Origin: Oxyruncus cristatus
Taxonomy: Eukaryota; Chordata; Aves; Passeriformes; Cotingidae
Reading direction: 5' to 3'
Length of the DNA stretch: 64,000 nt
Assembly (NCBI GenBank): GCA_013399855.1
Contig: VXAY01002852.1
Span: 685,220-749,219, forward strand
Under the pieces are notes generated by a model. It saw only the letters and a program-made list of their open reading frames with translations. It ran no database searches and was not told the origin of the DNA. Below, one piece after another: positions 40,701 through 54,539 of the stretch; the first letter of the stretch is position 1; each line of letters starts with the position of its first letter. Made by a program: the position numbers and the translations under genes.

Positions 40701-43700
40701 TGACACTGTCATCATGAGACAGAAGAATTTCGTACAAAAAGCTAAAAGGAGACAGATGAAACGTGAAGCCACAAGACTGGAGCCACTTCTATAGCAACCA
40801 TGGAAAGGAACAAGGGCTGAAGCTCTTATAGGGATGTAGCCCCATGAAACCTGCACTGCTGTGCAATGCTCAGGCTAAAACAGAGCACTCCAACTTTCCT
40901 TCCAGTTCTCCTTCACACCAGCAGAAAACGCATCACAAATTAAAAACAGACTGATGCTGCACCTTATCCAACCAGAGCTATATTTGTTTAAATATTTTTC
41001 TGTGTCTCTCACTCCAGTAATAGAAGCCATGTTACTAGTTTAGCTCCTGAGAAGTGTCCAGGCTGTTAAAACAGGATAAAACACTGAATGAAAGCACTAG
41101 CTCAGCAGATCAAAAATCATGAAAATTTCAGGAAAGATGGCTACTGACAAAATTACACAGTAAACATATTCAAGTCCTGTTGCTTTGAAATATAGCATCC
41201 AAAGCATCTTTTCAGAGGCTATGAAAAATCAAAATACATTTATTCCACTCTAATTAGAGAGAAGAATAGCTCAAATAATTAAAAAATTGCTTAAAAATCG
41301 CTTGAAAATTACTTCTTCCAGATGTACAATTAACAAGAAAATTCCCATATTAGAGAAGTCTGAAAAGTGATACCCTTAGCATGGAAGGCTCGTTTTCAAT
41401 AATTCAACTAATTCTCAAAATTTATACAAGTTTTGGAACATAATGGCTTTACCACACATTCAAGTTAAGGCTTCTCCTTACTTAGGAAAGTAGCATCCTA
41501 TTTCATGTGGAAATGTTTATTAATATTTAACCGTTATAAAAACAGATTTAAAAGCACAGAAATAAAAGTACAATATGCTTATGCATGGCCAGGTCTCCTC
41601 CTTCCTCTCCCCCAACAAGTTTTGTCTTGTGTCAGTATTTCAACAATATCGCTACATCCTGAAAGCAGCAGCATCATCCAGCATAGATACGAACTGAAAG
41701 TAAGAATAAGTGACCATTACCACTACAGTTAGCCTACACAGCCAGGCAAGTGGTTAAAGATGCTTATGAGGGAGCTCAGCTTCCCCTGATGAATCACATT
41801 CTGGATATTGACAAGGTCAGACCATCATCTGAACAACAAAGCCTATGAACAGAACTTTTCTTTTATTACAGACTGGGTCTAGAAGATTTAATTTTAACTT
41901 CCCACTTGATGCACTTTCCTTTTGTATTCAAAGAAGTAAATGTACATTCTTGTAGTGCCTAAAAGCAGCATGGTGCATCAGCTTCTGTGAGACTGTACTG
42001 ATGCATTATTCTGGCAATCCTACCAGCTACTTGAAACAAATGTGCCACCACTAACATCAAGTTTGATCAGAATCCAAGAGGAGAGACATCCTAGTCACTG
42101 CCCGGTACCATGAAAAAACACCTCCCAAAATGAGGGGTCCATTAATTCAAATAAAAACTAGCCATGTGAATAAGGCTTGCATGATACAGAAAAAGTCAGA
42201 GGTAGAGTTACCCTGAAAGGAAATTATTACTTACCCTCAGAATTGACTGTACTGTCTGCAGAGGGTAAGTGAGGGTCGTGGCAACTGCTTTGGCTATTGC
42301 ACCAATGACAAAAGCATCCAAAGATGTGAGCTGTTCAATAGATAAAGAACATATTTACTTCCACATTGTACTAAAACAGCCAGTTACCCATATGTTTGGG
42401 GATTCTGTAGTCGTACCTGCTACCAGACTACCTAAGGATCTTTGGCATGAAGATTTTATGAAGTCTCTTGATCTTCTCGCTTTAAAGAGTTAGTTATATT
42501 TCAACCAACTTACTTTCCCACAACTCAAGTTTATTTTGTTACTTCTTTTGGATTTCTCACTATAACTAGGTTACTAAAACACAGTTGATACAAAGCCACA
42601 CAACTAGACCAATTTAAATCACCAAGAGTAGACAAAAGATAAGGAAATATCATTTAAACATACCATCAATCAATAAGCATTTCAGGTTTTGCAACTAAAA
42701 CTAACAAGTCACACAGTGCTTGTGAAAAAGTGACAGTGAAAGACTCCTTGAGCATCACCCTGTAATCCTGAGGCATAATCACTACGCTCTCAGGCAGAAC
42801 TTTAGTCTTGATGACATAGGCTAAAAATCTCATCCCCTATTAGTTAAGAACAGCTGCTGGAAGCCCTCACTGCCAAAGCCCACACTGTTCCAGGATGCAC
42901 CAAATATATCGTTATAACCTATACTGATTACAGTGCACCTCAGTCTAACAGTGTGAATTAATCAAGGAAAATAAGTAGGTGTCCATATCAAAACGAGCTT
43001 GAAATTTCCAAAATATATTGATTGCAATCACAAATATGCTTACACATGCACATCTTAAAAGGATCAATCTGATATATTTAAGACACTCAGGAAAAGACCA
43101 AGCAGGAAGTAAAATATTGTCCAAAATAAAAATTACCAGTGCTAGGGAAAAAAAAAAGTATTTTCCCTCTCCACTGTTCATGCATAAAGAAATACCCTTA
43201 TTTAAGGTGGAACTAAGTAATTTAAAAGAAACACAAGAAATAAATATATAAATAAATGTCATTAGCCAAGAGGCAAATAGCAATGCAGAGGGAAGCTCAG
43301 CTCATCATTCAAAAAATGTACTGTCCATAATGTAACTGGGTAGATCCATCAGGCACAAATGGAGTGCTACAGCTGCAGTACTAACTAAAGTCAGTAAAAA
43401 TCTGAAGCCTCATTGATGATGCAAAATCTCATGCAAAAATAATCTCACTATGTCTGGAGGAAAAACAAGATGGCTTTGTGACATGCTGAAATGACCTAAC
43501 ATTTTAAATCAGACAAATGCATCCTAAAATCATAAATTAACAGCAAAGAGCCACAGCTTAAACGTATATTATGACATCATCTGAAAATGTAATGCAAATG
43601 CTTTCCAGTTTGCCAGAACATAAAAGGAACATGACTTCAGCCAAGATGCTACATCTGATATAGTGAAAAACAAGAGAATAAGGAAAAAGAAGGGGACTAT

Positions 43701-46700
43701 AAATCAGGGACAGAAAAGTGATTATGCCTCTATTTAGAGAATCGGGAAGGTATGGTTGCAATATGGTTCAATTCTAGTGTCCATCCTTGGAAAAATTACA
43801 TTGAAAAATTGAGGGCTTCAAGAAAAAAATGGTATTAAAATGACAGGGTCCAGAAAAAAATCTGTGATATTTTGAAGGTTTAATATACTTGATTTACTGG
43901 AAAAAGGGTTATAAAAGCAGACTTTGAAACAGTCTGTATGTAAACACTTATAAAAGATATATTAGAATTGAAGTCTCTAATTTAAATCAAGACTTGTGAA
44001 CAAATGTAAACAAATGTGGACAAGAGGTGCAGTTTTATTTTTACAGGTAGAGGAATTCATCACCGGAACATCTTTCCTAGGGACATGAAAGACTAACATC
44101 TCATTTCACGATACTAGATCCTTTTTAGATACACTAACTAAAAAAATCCCTCCAAAATAGAAGAACGAAAGCCAAACCTGCACTTCTGAATTTGTTCAAG
44201 TGGTACATATCAAAGAATGTGTCTTATAACAGAGTATGTTCACCCTCTGGCCTCAAAACATACTCACTTGCAGCTGCTTTTTCAAAAGCTTTCGTTTAAA
44301 GCCTTCATAAAACATGAACTGTATGGCAGGATTGAAGACCAGAAGCAAGGAGGGGAAAGTACCATTCCACAAAGCTAAGACTCCTTCATCTCTTATTATC
44401 TGATGAAAGGCATCTGAGACAAAAGGTGGGGGGAAAAAAAATCATTAAAATTTTGAGTACAAAACACTTAGCATAAAAGGTAAGAGAAGTTATACTTAAA
44501 GCCTAATACTCAAAGTGTACAAAAATTCGTTGCAGACTTTTATGCAACTATTTTTATCTTCCATTTTAATCTGGAAGTTAACAGAAAGGTACTGACAAAG
44601 GAGGTTCTTGCTCACATCACCACCAACATAAACAAAGCTTTTCATCTGCAGAGACACACGGCTCTTTTTAGTACAAGCGTGGCATCAACATTAAGGTCTT
44701 CTAAGCCTTCTTCAAAATTACAACAATATTTATTTGGCTGGTTGGTTTTAAAAAGAAGGCAGTCTGAACATGTGGACGATTAAGAGATTAAGGTGAGTGA
44801 AGTTTAATTTGCAGATTGTCTGCTCAAACTCAGACTCCCAGCTACCACCTCACTAGGCTCACTACTGCTCCAGTATCTGTATGATAACATACAAAAGGCA
44901 TTTTAAACACATGGGTGCATACTGCAAACTCTTAATTACCATCAGAAATAGCAAAGTCCAGTTTCCTGTAAAACTCAATGACTGCAAAGTGACGGAGGCA
45001 CAGATATTACAGGGTGACATCAGTTATATGAACAAAAGTCTTCAAAGTCCTTGATATATTTCATTTCATGAACTTGTCTTTGGTTGAAGACAACAACAGA
45101 TGCTTACCTATTATGCCTCTATAATTGGTTGGTACAATGTCTTCATTTCTGAATTTTGCTCCCTGCAGCTTCAGACGTGTGTTCACTACCCAAAGAGGAG
45201 TTGTCAAGAGTACATTCACTACACCTAACGCAAAACACAGTACAAAGAAAAATCAGCAAGAACCAGAAGATTTAAAAATTTAAAATTTTCTTATCCCCTT
45301 TCCCCCCCCGATTCACATACTACTGAAATTTCTGGTAGGAAGAATGAAAAACATTAACACAGCATATGGGAAAAGTAAATGAGAATCTATAATGAGCTAC
45401 TTCAGATATCCCCCCACAGCCCCACCATGAACTAGTTGTCAGCAGCAGGAAGATATTTTTGCTACTCCTCCCCGAAACTAAAAACTGAAACAAATAATAA
45501 AATTTAAAGAAACCTGCCCCAAACAACAAAACACACCAAATATGAACATGTTGAAGGAATCTTAAGTGAACTTGTTACTTTGTTGCATCCTACTGGATGC
45601 ACAAGATACTCCGTTTTTTTCATGCCCCACATCACTCCATGATGGCTTGCTGCCTGCCTACTTTAAAAAAAAAATGCTGAGCACCAAGGTTAGATATCTC
45701 TCTTTTATAAAGAGAAATAAAAACAGATCAAACACTGACAAAAGAATGAGAGTGTCTAGCTTCTAGACTCACTAAATACACTTAAGGTGGAATACACAGG
45801 ATTCTGCAAATATTTTAAGTAAGGCTTAGAAGTGGCAAGAGATGGCACACACAAACCCCAATGGTAAATCTTGAAAGTTGAGTAACAGAAATTAGGATGG
45901 AGGAAGAGAAAGATACAAGTATACATATGGCTGCAACAAAGATATGTTGCAAAATAGAGATCTAAACTCACAGGGAAAAGGATTAAGTCACGTTACTTTT
46001 GCAGTCAACTGGTACAGTTACTCTGAAGTAACTATGGAAAAACAAGCTTCTCATCTCTCTTATTAATATTTCCACATCTCAGAAAGCATGAAATTACTTC
46101 TACACTGCTTGCTTTGGTAGGAGTCTGAGTGAAAGACTGAATTATTCCATTGTATTAGGATGGACACACTACATCTCTATCAAGAACAGTAAATCTGAAA
46201 ATAATTAAAATTTAATACCTACATTGTGCCTGTATGTTCTTTTCCTTTACAAGTGTTCAGAAAAGTGAAATATAAACATAAGAGTATTTCTATATCCTTC
46301 ATAAGGACTACAGTCAGCTCTCAAAACAAGCATTGAGCAAAATCAAGGACTAGAAAAGGCAAGTTCCGTTAATTTCTCTTAACAAAAGTTAATGTGATCA
46401 TATTAAGGAGCAACAGGTCTATTTGTAATTTTTCATCCAGACTAAGTTAAAGTCATAATTCTTTATCTTCCAGACTGGAAAGGAATGTTTTTAATGTATT
46501 TTTCTGATCTGCATTTGCTACCTGTAGTAAGAATGTGAGATGAGTAGGGAGAATTAGTAAACACCAAAAGTGGAATTTTTCAATTTACACCAGATATAAT
46601 TTCATTATGAGGATATAAACTACAGACATTGAAGGAAAGCTAGACATTTAACTGACAAGCTGTCACTCTAATTCCTGTAGCCTTTATTAAAAAATGTAAT

Positions 46701-49700
46701 TACATGGCATTTTACCACAGTGATATAACCAACTTAAGAATTTCCTTACTTACTTCCACCAACTATTTAGCCAGGCATTGTGCCCACACTAAAAGAACAA
46801 GAAACTGCCAACTACTCACCCCCCAAAAAAACCCAAATCAAAAACCCAAGATCTTTTTTGCAGGTTTTTTTTGGTTTTTTATCAGCTTGTTTCTGTGTGG
46901 TTGCATGAGCAATTGTTCCTGAGGAATATTACTGGCAAACACAGGCACACAGTGGTAATTTTTCACACTGGATTTGCTAGAAAAGTCATTAAGTCTGCAT
47001 ACAGTGGGAGGTCTGAGCTCTCAGTGTGACCTCCAGAAGACTTCATAAAGGAAAACATTAGATAGGATATACCAAAAAACACATTCTTAACAAAACCAAG
47101 ATTTTTAAGTATTACCTGCAACAACCCCAAGAACCAAGTCTTTTCCAGTGGTTGAATGCTGACCTTTGACCCAGAGGGCTTTAAGACTATTAAATGTATA
47201 AAAATAAACAAAATTGGAGCAGCAAAGGCTGGAGATAACAGGGAACCATCCTCGATAGGGTGCCAACCTAATGGAAAGCAAAAAGACACAGTAAAGATCA
47301 GCAAAGTATTTATGTGATCTGGTTGATTTTACATGTTGGTGGAGGATCACAGAGATAAAACACTGTATACTACACATACTACACAAAGTACAAAACAGAT
47401 GTGTCTTTATCATCAATGCTGACAAACCACACTAAATCCAGAGTAAGGAAAAAAGCAGTCCAGATTCTCACATAAAATTTAAAAATGGAAGACTAGTTAC
47501 TGAAATTATTATACTTCACCAAGAAGAGTTTTGCAAAGGATATGACCTGGGGCCCGAGATACGCAGGCAGGAGGAATTTCTAACAAATGCCTGGCAGTAA
47601 ATTCTGGAACAAATTAGTCAGGTCAGTGAGAAAAAGACATTACCTAGTTAACTTTAACTGTATTAATCACAGATGAAAAAATGAGTATCATCTAAATCTG
47701 TCTTGATTCAAGAATGATTTCCTAACAGCTGACTAACAAAGCTCCCTTCTCTGACAGGCCTGATGAGCCTGTAAAACAGGGATACCTCAAGAGCTGGCCT
47801 ATATTCCCTACATTCTATAGCATATCCAAAAAAAGATAATGATACACACCTTCACTGGAGTTGCACAGAACAGGTAGAGAACTGGTATCATGTTAAAAGC
47901 ATAATAAACCTCCTCCACAGCAGTAATTATGGAGGCTCTTTAGTATTCATTAAAATATTGGGAATACATAGAATATACGGATCTCCAAGGAGGCTGTAAA
48001 AGATGCAAGGCTGGTAAACACACACACACAAAAATCTGACTGCTTTTAGAATGTAAATGCTAGCTTTTCGTCTCAAATCCATCAAATGCTTCTCCCTCCT
48101 GTGTAGCTGGGAATACATCACATTATTAAGACTGCTTCGGAAGTTACAGCCTTAGATAAACATACAGTTACAATTACAAATTAAATGACTGTACAGTTAT
48201 TCATAAGCCAAATTAAAACATGCTGTGGGGACCATGTCCTCTAACTGAGAGTGTTAGTTTGGTTTTGCTTGATTTATTAAGAACAATTTCTGATGATTTT
48301 CAAATTAAACATCTTGCAGTACAAAACATGAAACCAAAACAAAACCCATGAGTTTATTTAAATGGCTTGTCAGTGGTAGCATCTGTAATTCACACACAAA
48401 TACTTCTGCACACAAAAAACCCCTAAGTTTGTGTTCCAAACTGCAACTTTGAGAAAAACTCAGTGTACACTAACAAACACCTTTCAAATCACCTGGAAAA
48501 AGATGGAAGTGCAAGTAGGAAAGCCAATTTGTTTGATAAACTTCTGCGGAAAGTCCATTAGGTAAACCTATTTGCTTTATCTGGATGAGAAAAGCAGTGT
48601 CACAAAGGTGTATTATGAGACAAGACTCTAAAGCTAATGTGAACAATACATTTATGATCTCACATCACATTTCAGTTTTGCTGTTGTTTGGTGGTTTTTT
48701 GTTACTCCAAACACACCTTCGCTTAGCCAGGCCTTCCCAACACCTTTGGAAGAAGCGATGTTCCTCTCTTGCCAGAGTTACTGATTTTTCAGTTTTACAA
48801 AAGAAAAGTAGGATGACCACTTTTGCAGTCTCTCCACCCCAGTTGACATCTTAATTTTTCTTTTTAACTTTTTTCCTTTCACTTTTTCTTTTTAATTGAA
48901 GTTTACTTGCCACCCTCACGTGACAAAAGCAACACACGAATGTGAACAAGAGAGATCACCAATTGGCAGAGAACTCCTCATGCGTACAACTGCCAACTGC
49001 CCAAGTTCAAAGGTGGCAGAACATTATGGGCCAAGTTAAACTTTTGTCCACCTGAATGTCCTAGAAGCTCTGGTCTACTTAGGAGTTTCAGGGATTCATT
49101 TAGGAAAATACTTCCATCAAGGACAAGCACACAACTGTTTTTCCCAGCCAGCTCAGCTCAGACTGCGGCAAACACAAAAGTGCAGCACAGCCGAAAGTTA
49201 ACTGCTTTTAGATAGATCTTGAATCCCACCAGCCCGGAGTCATGTGTTGTTTACTTCTGCACTCTTTGGAGCGGGAAAAAACCTTCCAGCTGGGAAGCGT
49301 GTCTCAATTCTCCTTTTGAAAGTGGCTCAGCTGCCCAGGAGTTTCATCTTGATTATGAGAAATTGACACACCCAAGAATCCAAGCAGACAGAGCTGGTTG
49401 ATCAGGTAGGTGAAGGTACGTTTGCATTTCTGAGGAGGCACAGCTACCTCTCTAATGAAGGCACAGTTACATCACTGAACAGATCAATTGCATAAGGTGC
49501 TCAAGAAAGTTAATCCTAATTAGCTAAAGATGAACACGTAAGATTATGCAAGTCATATCACACTTACATGGAGACATTCCAATTCAGAACAAAAATCTGT
49601 CCACAAAGATACGAGCTAACTATTCCACTTTAAAAGCAAAGTCAAATCAGTTTTAGAGCTCGTCTACATGAAGACAAGCAGAAAATTAGTATCTACTCAC

Positions 49701-50874
49701 AGGCCTTCTTCTTTGATTATTTCCAAAAGGACTGCCGGTGTAGTCTTAGATTTCCGCTTCTCATCAACTGGAAAACAGAAGAATCAGACTTTTAGATTAT
49801 TCCGATTCTTAGCATTGTTTTTCTAGTCCTTATCCTTGCTATTCTGAATATATCCCAGAAGCACTTGTTTCTTCTTCCTCATACAGGATAGATGCTCCCT
49901 ATTTCTGCAGCAATTCCATAAAACATCTCATTTTCATTTGCTAGGTAAGGCTATTTCCTTTTTTAATTTTTCCCCAAAACAGCAGGTTCTGCTGTGCCCC
50001 AGAGTATCTGTAGTTACCAATTCCTGATAATTGTGACATGAACTGGAGGTGGGCTCCCCTTAGGTAGGGGACTAGAATCGGGCCTGCCTAACTGCTCTCA
50101 AAATTGTTCCTTGGACACCAGACCAGCACCAGTAGCAGAACAGTCTCCTGCAAACAGGTATTTGCCAACAGCCAAGCCTTAGCAAAACACTGTCTCTTCC
50201 TGCATGGAGAGCTGTCCAACAGCAATATGGTGCAATATGGTTGCCACATGCTTCTGGCAACCAGGCTGATGATCTCCCTCGAGTTCTTAACAGAGCCTTA
50301 GTCACAGTAATAAAATGCTTGGTGATTCTGTGACTTTTGACTAGAAGATAGAGAGCTAGAACAACAAAGTTTGTACTCAGATGCATTTTTGTAAATATTG
50401 GATATTCCTAATCCCAGCTCTAATCCTGAGTTTTTCCATAATCCATTCTCAGTAATAATTCTAGAGTAGTTTTTCATGATAGTGCCCCTGCATTTTCAAG
50501 GGTTTTCAGCAACCAAAAGCAACAACACACAAATACAATCCTGTGCAATCTCACATCTTTGTTTTTCTCTTTCATCTTAGATAACCATTTAAAACCCATG
50601 TCTGGCCACAAATCACACAGCCTTTTCAGCTAATTAAAAGGTTGCCCAACACTTTCAAAAGGAAGAATTACCTTCAGCTGGAAAAATGGTGTTAGTGTCA
50701 GACAGGTACGATTCCTGTCACGTAAAACATCCCCCTACAACCACCCTTACAAGTGCCCAAGTCAAGATGAACAGAAACGCCATTGTACAAAGAAACTAGA
50801 GTTTGACACTTACCCTGAAGTCTAAGCCTAGCTGTATCCAAAGGAAAAAATACAGTCATTGCAGTCATACTGCC
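37596..50874 (-). CDS. SLC25A17: SLC25A17, peroxisomal membrane protein PMP34 (exons 2-9; exon 1 missing)
   Basis: Mitochondrial-carrier-family protein that in other vertebrates sits in the peroxisomal membrane and exchanges cofactors such as CoA, FAD and nucleotides. Eight exons on the minus strand join in phase: 50874-50814, 49767-49701, 47267-47116, 45224-45108, 44413-44268, 42330-42235, 38286-38204 and 37743-37596. They total 870 bases, 289 residues plus TGA. Human PMP34 has 307 residues, so 18 N-terminal residues are missing. All three carrier signatures are present: PLDTARLR (exon 2), [10 protein letters not shown] (exon 5) and [10 protein letters not shown] (exon 7). [20 protein letters not shown] (exon 4) and the C-terminal part through [13 protein letters not shown] are near-identical to human. 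All visible splice sites are GT-AG. There is no frameshift or internal stop, so the gene looks intact apart from exon 1, which probably lies in the gap at 54,861-55,095. Confidence 0.97.
38204..38286 (-). CDS. SLC25A17: SLC25A17 exon 8
   Basis: Encodes [18 protein letters not shown], then VLYLLQQRV and two bases of an Arg codon. 83 bases, acceptor TTTTTTTCAG, donor GTGAGC. Confidence 0.97.
39787..39800. repeat. 14-bp perfect palindrome in a SLC25A17 intron
   Basis: ATGACATATGTCAT is its own reverse complement and contains two TGAC-type half-sites. Lies in intron 7. No function can be claimed. Confidence 0.6.
40681..40705. repeat. Perfect inverted repeat, 11-bp arms, in a SLC25A17 intron
   Basis: TGTCATTCTTT, three T, then AAAGAATGACA, with perfectly complementary arms. 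Lies in intron 7 of SLC25A17, where it would form a short hairpin in the pre-mRNA. Confidence 0.75.
42235..42330 (-). CDS. SLC25A17: SLC25A17 exon 7
   Basis: Exactly 32 codons, [19 protein letters not shown] through [13 protein letters not shown], carrying the third carrier signature. Donor GTAAGTAA. Confidence 0.97.
44268..44413 (-). CDS. SLC25A17: SLC25A17 exon 6
   Basis: Encodes [20 protein letters not shown], then [20 protein letters not shown] and a lysine-rich end. 146 bases, acceptor TTTTGTCTCAG, donor GTGAGTATG. Ends on a whole codon. Confidence 0.97.
45108..45224 (-). CDS. SLC25A17: SLC25A17 exon 5
   Basis: Encodes [20 protein letters not shown] with the second carrier signature, then [18 protein letters not shown]. 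117 bases, donor GTAAGCAT. Confidence 0.97.
47116..47267 (-). CDS. SLC25A17: SLC25A17 exon 4
   Basis: Encodes [15 protein letters not shown], the [14 protein letters not shown] helix, and [12 protein letters not shown], the start of the third helix. 152 bases, donor GTAATAC. Near-identical to the mammalian protein. Confidence 0.97.
49701..49767 (-). CDS. SLC25A17: SLC25A17 exon 3
   Basis: Encodes [13 protein letters not shown] then [10 protein letters not shown], matching the matrix-loop region after the first helix. Acceptor TTTTCCAG, donor GTGAGTAG. 67 bases, leaving two bases for the next exon. Confidence 0.95.
50814..50874 (-). CDS. SLC25A17: SLC25A17 exon 2
   Basis: Encodes [20 protein letters not shown] plus the first base of the next codon, and carries the first carrier signature PxD. 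The acceptor is a clean T-run plus CAG; the donor is CTTCAGG then GTAAGT. The phase implies that exon 1 ends on a whole codon. Confidence 0.95.
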
Positions 50875-52597
50875 CTGAAAAAAAAAATAAACTGGCTATA
50901 TAGTGTATAATTGCTTGTACAGTGCCTGCTACACTCTTTGTAGCCCTTCACTTCTCACCCAGAAACCAGTTTGCTGAGCAAGTTTAAAAAGGGGATAAAC
51001 TCCATACAGAACAATGTCTATATGAAGTGGGTTTGGGTCCCATACTTACAAATCAGGGGTTTTCTTCTCTTGCATTAGATCAAGCTGTAATTAAAACCAT
51101 TAAAAGCTTTCTGGCCAAGGAGAAAGTTTTTGAAGCCCAAGAGTTGATAAAGTGAGCATCAGGAGACAAATACACTGCACTTTCTCTACCTCCCATTAGT
51201 CTCAATACCCAAATTCTAGTTTAAAAAAAATAAAAAAAGACTGACAAACAACATTGTGCTACAATAACCTTGTTTTGACATAAGAAAATGACCAAACTGA
51301 AATGTCTGTTCATTAAAAAACTGATACTACGTGTTCTTCAGGACTTAATCTAGCTTTGCACTGAATTCCAGTTTAGGCAATAAAGATCAGCTACCAAGAC
51401 ACCCTCAGTGGCATGAACTACATATGATGAACTTAATAACTCATGACCTAGATGTCACAGATTCGTGTCTTGTGAATCCAATGCCCTCTTTGGTTCCTGT
51501 GTGATCCAACCCTTAAAGCCTCTAAATGGAGAAGCTATCAGACACCGTCCTTTACAAAAGGTTAAATACTGTATTTGCAAATACCCATGTCTTCCATACA
51601 AGCAGCTGTTCCCTCTCTCTCCCTGCCATCACTCACCTTCTTCGTTTTCTAATATTCTAGCAGTATTATTGCACAGTTCGTGGAAAAGAGACCTAAGAAA
51701 AAAAAAAGCCCTGGCTTGGTGTAAACCTGTTTTCCATGCATCAAGTGACTGCTAAAGCTGTGCCACTCTTCCATCAGCAGCCATGCAAACTGGTGGGAAG
51801 GTCTGGGATACAGTAAGTCACGCAAGTGCTATGCTGAAAGCACAGTGCACAGTGTGACTTGAGCTCTTCTAGGGCTGTGTTACACTATACATATAAGTGA
51901 GCTTTGCCTCTGGAAACACTCCAGCTCCAAGCATGCTGCTTGGATTTATCTCTACAACCAGCAACAGAGGATTATTTTTCAAGTGGCGTTTCCTCACTAG
52001 GGCAACTCTTGGTTGAAGTCTTAACCAGATTTAGGTTTCCCCATTTTCATAACACCAGGCAGCAGATGAAGGGAAACACTTGGCCACGATTACCTGGTTG
52101 TTTTAACCCATTCAGTTCGGGCTCTTGCCAAAACAGTTGGTTCTGCTCTGCCAAGTACTTGTCCTGTGTCTGCTCATTCTCAGTACCTACCATGTACCCA
52201 GCTGGACAGCAAGTAGTATTAATGAACTCACTTGACTGAAAATTTATAAAAAATATAATTCGGTTAGGTTAGTGCCAGCATGAAAAAGTGCCAGAAGGAG
52301 CCAAAATATACCTCCTAATGATGGCTGCATTACCGCAGTTTCGAAGCCAACCTCAAAATGCAGTTACACACACCTACACACAGAATAAGACTGCACAGTC
52401 TCCACAACTTCCAGCCTTCCCCTGCTCAATTTATCCAGCTTCCATCCTCCCAAAGTGAGATTTATCCTGAATCCTACTCTCAGTGCAATCCACCATACAG
52501 CAGCAACACACATGCACACACTTGCACTCCAAATTACAAAATGAAAATGGGGAAATAGCTGGGCTAGTGTCACACAGGACAAACAAGGCATAGAACA

Positions 52598-52795
52598 GAC
52601 TATACCAGTGGAAAGAGATGTACAGTGATCGTCTAGTCCAGCTGCCTGACCACTTCAGGGCTGACCAAAAGCTAAACCACATCGCTTAAGTACATTTTCC
52701 AAACCCCTCTTAAACACTGACAGGCTTAGGGCATCAACCACTTCTCTAGGAAGCCTGTTTCAGTGTTTGACTGCCAAACAGGCTTAAAACTTGCA
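52598..52795 (-). mobile_element. CR1 LINE fragment
   Basis: Minus-oriented. The plus strand holds ATCGTCTAGTCCAGCTGCCTGACCACTTCAGGGCTGACC, then CCTCTTAAACACTGACAGGCTTAGGGCATCAACCAC and AGGAAGCCTGTTTCAGTGTTTGAC, typical of one CR1 subfamily. Lies in intron 1 of SLC25A17. Confidence 0.88.
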
Positions 52796-54290
52796 GGAAG
52801 CTGCAGTTCAAGGGAATGCCATGAGATAACTAAGCTGACCTAACAGACCACTGAAAATAAAAGACCATCCATACCCTCTCCCCTCCTTTTGCTAAATTGA
52901 GGGAAATGAACTCAGAAAAGCCAAGTTACTTTTATCCTGGGTTTACAAATGGAAGCAGGCAACTAAATGATGAGAAGGCTGCCAGAAGCATCATATGAAG
53001 AAGACAGGATTTCACAGCTAGAAGGAAGGTAAAGGAGAGGGATGAGCAGGACCAGTCCTTTCCCCAGCAACAAAAGCCCTCAAGATGGGCTCATGTTCCT
53101 TGCTGAATCACACTTGAGAACAGCAGAGAAAGTAAGTCATAGTACTGATTGCAGGAACTGATGCTGACATGTATGACCCTGTACTGTTGGAAGGATGAAG
53201 CTTTGCTGTCAGTCTTCCCACCACCTCCCTGTCAGCCCCAAATCTTGGTAGTTTGCCAAGTCATTTTACCAGTGAATAATCACTAGGACAGGTACAGACT
53301 GGTTTATGTAATCCCAGGCTCTTGGTCAACTGTATTTGCACCCCTGCCTCCTCCAGTCTGGCAGCAGAACTTTTCTGACACCTACACGATGGTGCAGACA
53401 AAGAAACTAATCTAGCTGAAAAACAACTTTTTCCGCTGGGCTACTTTTTCAGTCAGATCAGTTCAGTGATCAATCACAGCACCAGACAAACAATTGTGCA
53501 GTAGCCAAGAGGTGGCCAGAACAAATAGCCCGAGGTGACTACTGCCAAGAAGAGCTGTACAGGACTACAGCCTGAAGTTTGGTTTTCTAAAAAATAGTAA
53601 TAAAAACAATTTAAAACATATGAAAAGACTAAACACTATGTTTCAGACAACCCTGAGAGTCAACCAAAGCAGCCCGACTACTGCTATAACGCTCCTATAA
53701 AATTCTCATCCCTAGAGCTTTTGCAACAAGAGGGTTACATTTCAGCTACATGCAGAGTTAAAGAATACTTCTGTAATTCAATTAAAGTTCACAGGAAATC
53801 AAGCACTGATTTTTTTTTTTTTACTGCTCAGAAAACTATTCCTTTGTCTCAAGTTCGACTAGGTAGCCTAGAAGGTATGCAAACTTTCAGTATATTAGAA
53901 GATAAACAAAATTTATCATGTTGTGATCTGACATGTGCTTCTGACTCAGTACCTCAACACAGCTCTGTGTTTATGGCTGGATTTATGGTTTTGGTTCACA
54001 CCACCAACTTTGTTCAGAGGCACAGCCTGATTACACCAATGTGTTTTTGACGGTGAGAAGCTAACAGTGAGGGCTAAACAGTATTACTGACTTCTGTAGA
54101 AGCCAGCAAAAGGAGAATGAGATCATTTGAGAGTGTTCCATTTTTTCAAAACGGAAACAAAATCTCCATTGCCTTTGATGCTTAAACAAGCTGACTTAAA
54201 ACAATTGAAAGAGCAGACAAAAATCTTGGGTTTATTTATAATAAAAGTAAAACATCCTGTAGTCCTTTTTTGCTTTTAGAATCAGCCTTT

Positions 54291-54450
54291 ATCACAGAAT
54301 CACAGAATACTTAGGATTGGAAGGGACCTCTGGAGATCACCTAGACCAACCCCCCTGCCAAGGCACAGTCACCTAGAGCAGGTTATGCATCCAGGTGGGG
54401 TTTGAATGTCTCCAGGGAGGGAGACTCCATGACCCCCCATAATTTACAAG
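54291..54450 (-). mobile_element. CR1 LINE 3' fragment
   Basis: The plus strand starts ATCACAGAATCACAGAATAC and continues GGATTGGAAGGGACCTCTGGAGATCACC, ACCCCCCTGCC and GGAGACTCCATGACC. This is the reverse of a CR1 3' end, truncated after about 160 bases, close to the SLC25A17 CpG island. Confidence 0.92.
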
Positions 54451-54539
54451 TGTCATGACAAAAAAAATTAATTCAGTAACTGATACAAACCTCCTCGGGC
54501 TGCACTGCACTCCCCTTATATTTTGATTAACATCTATGC

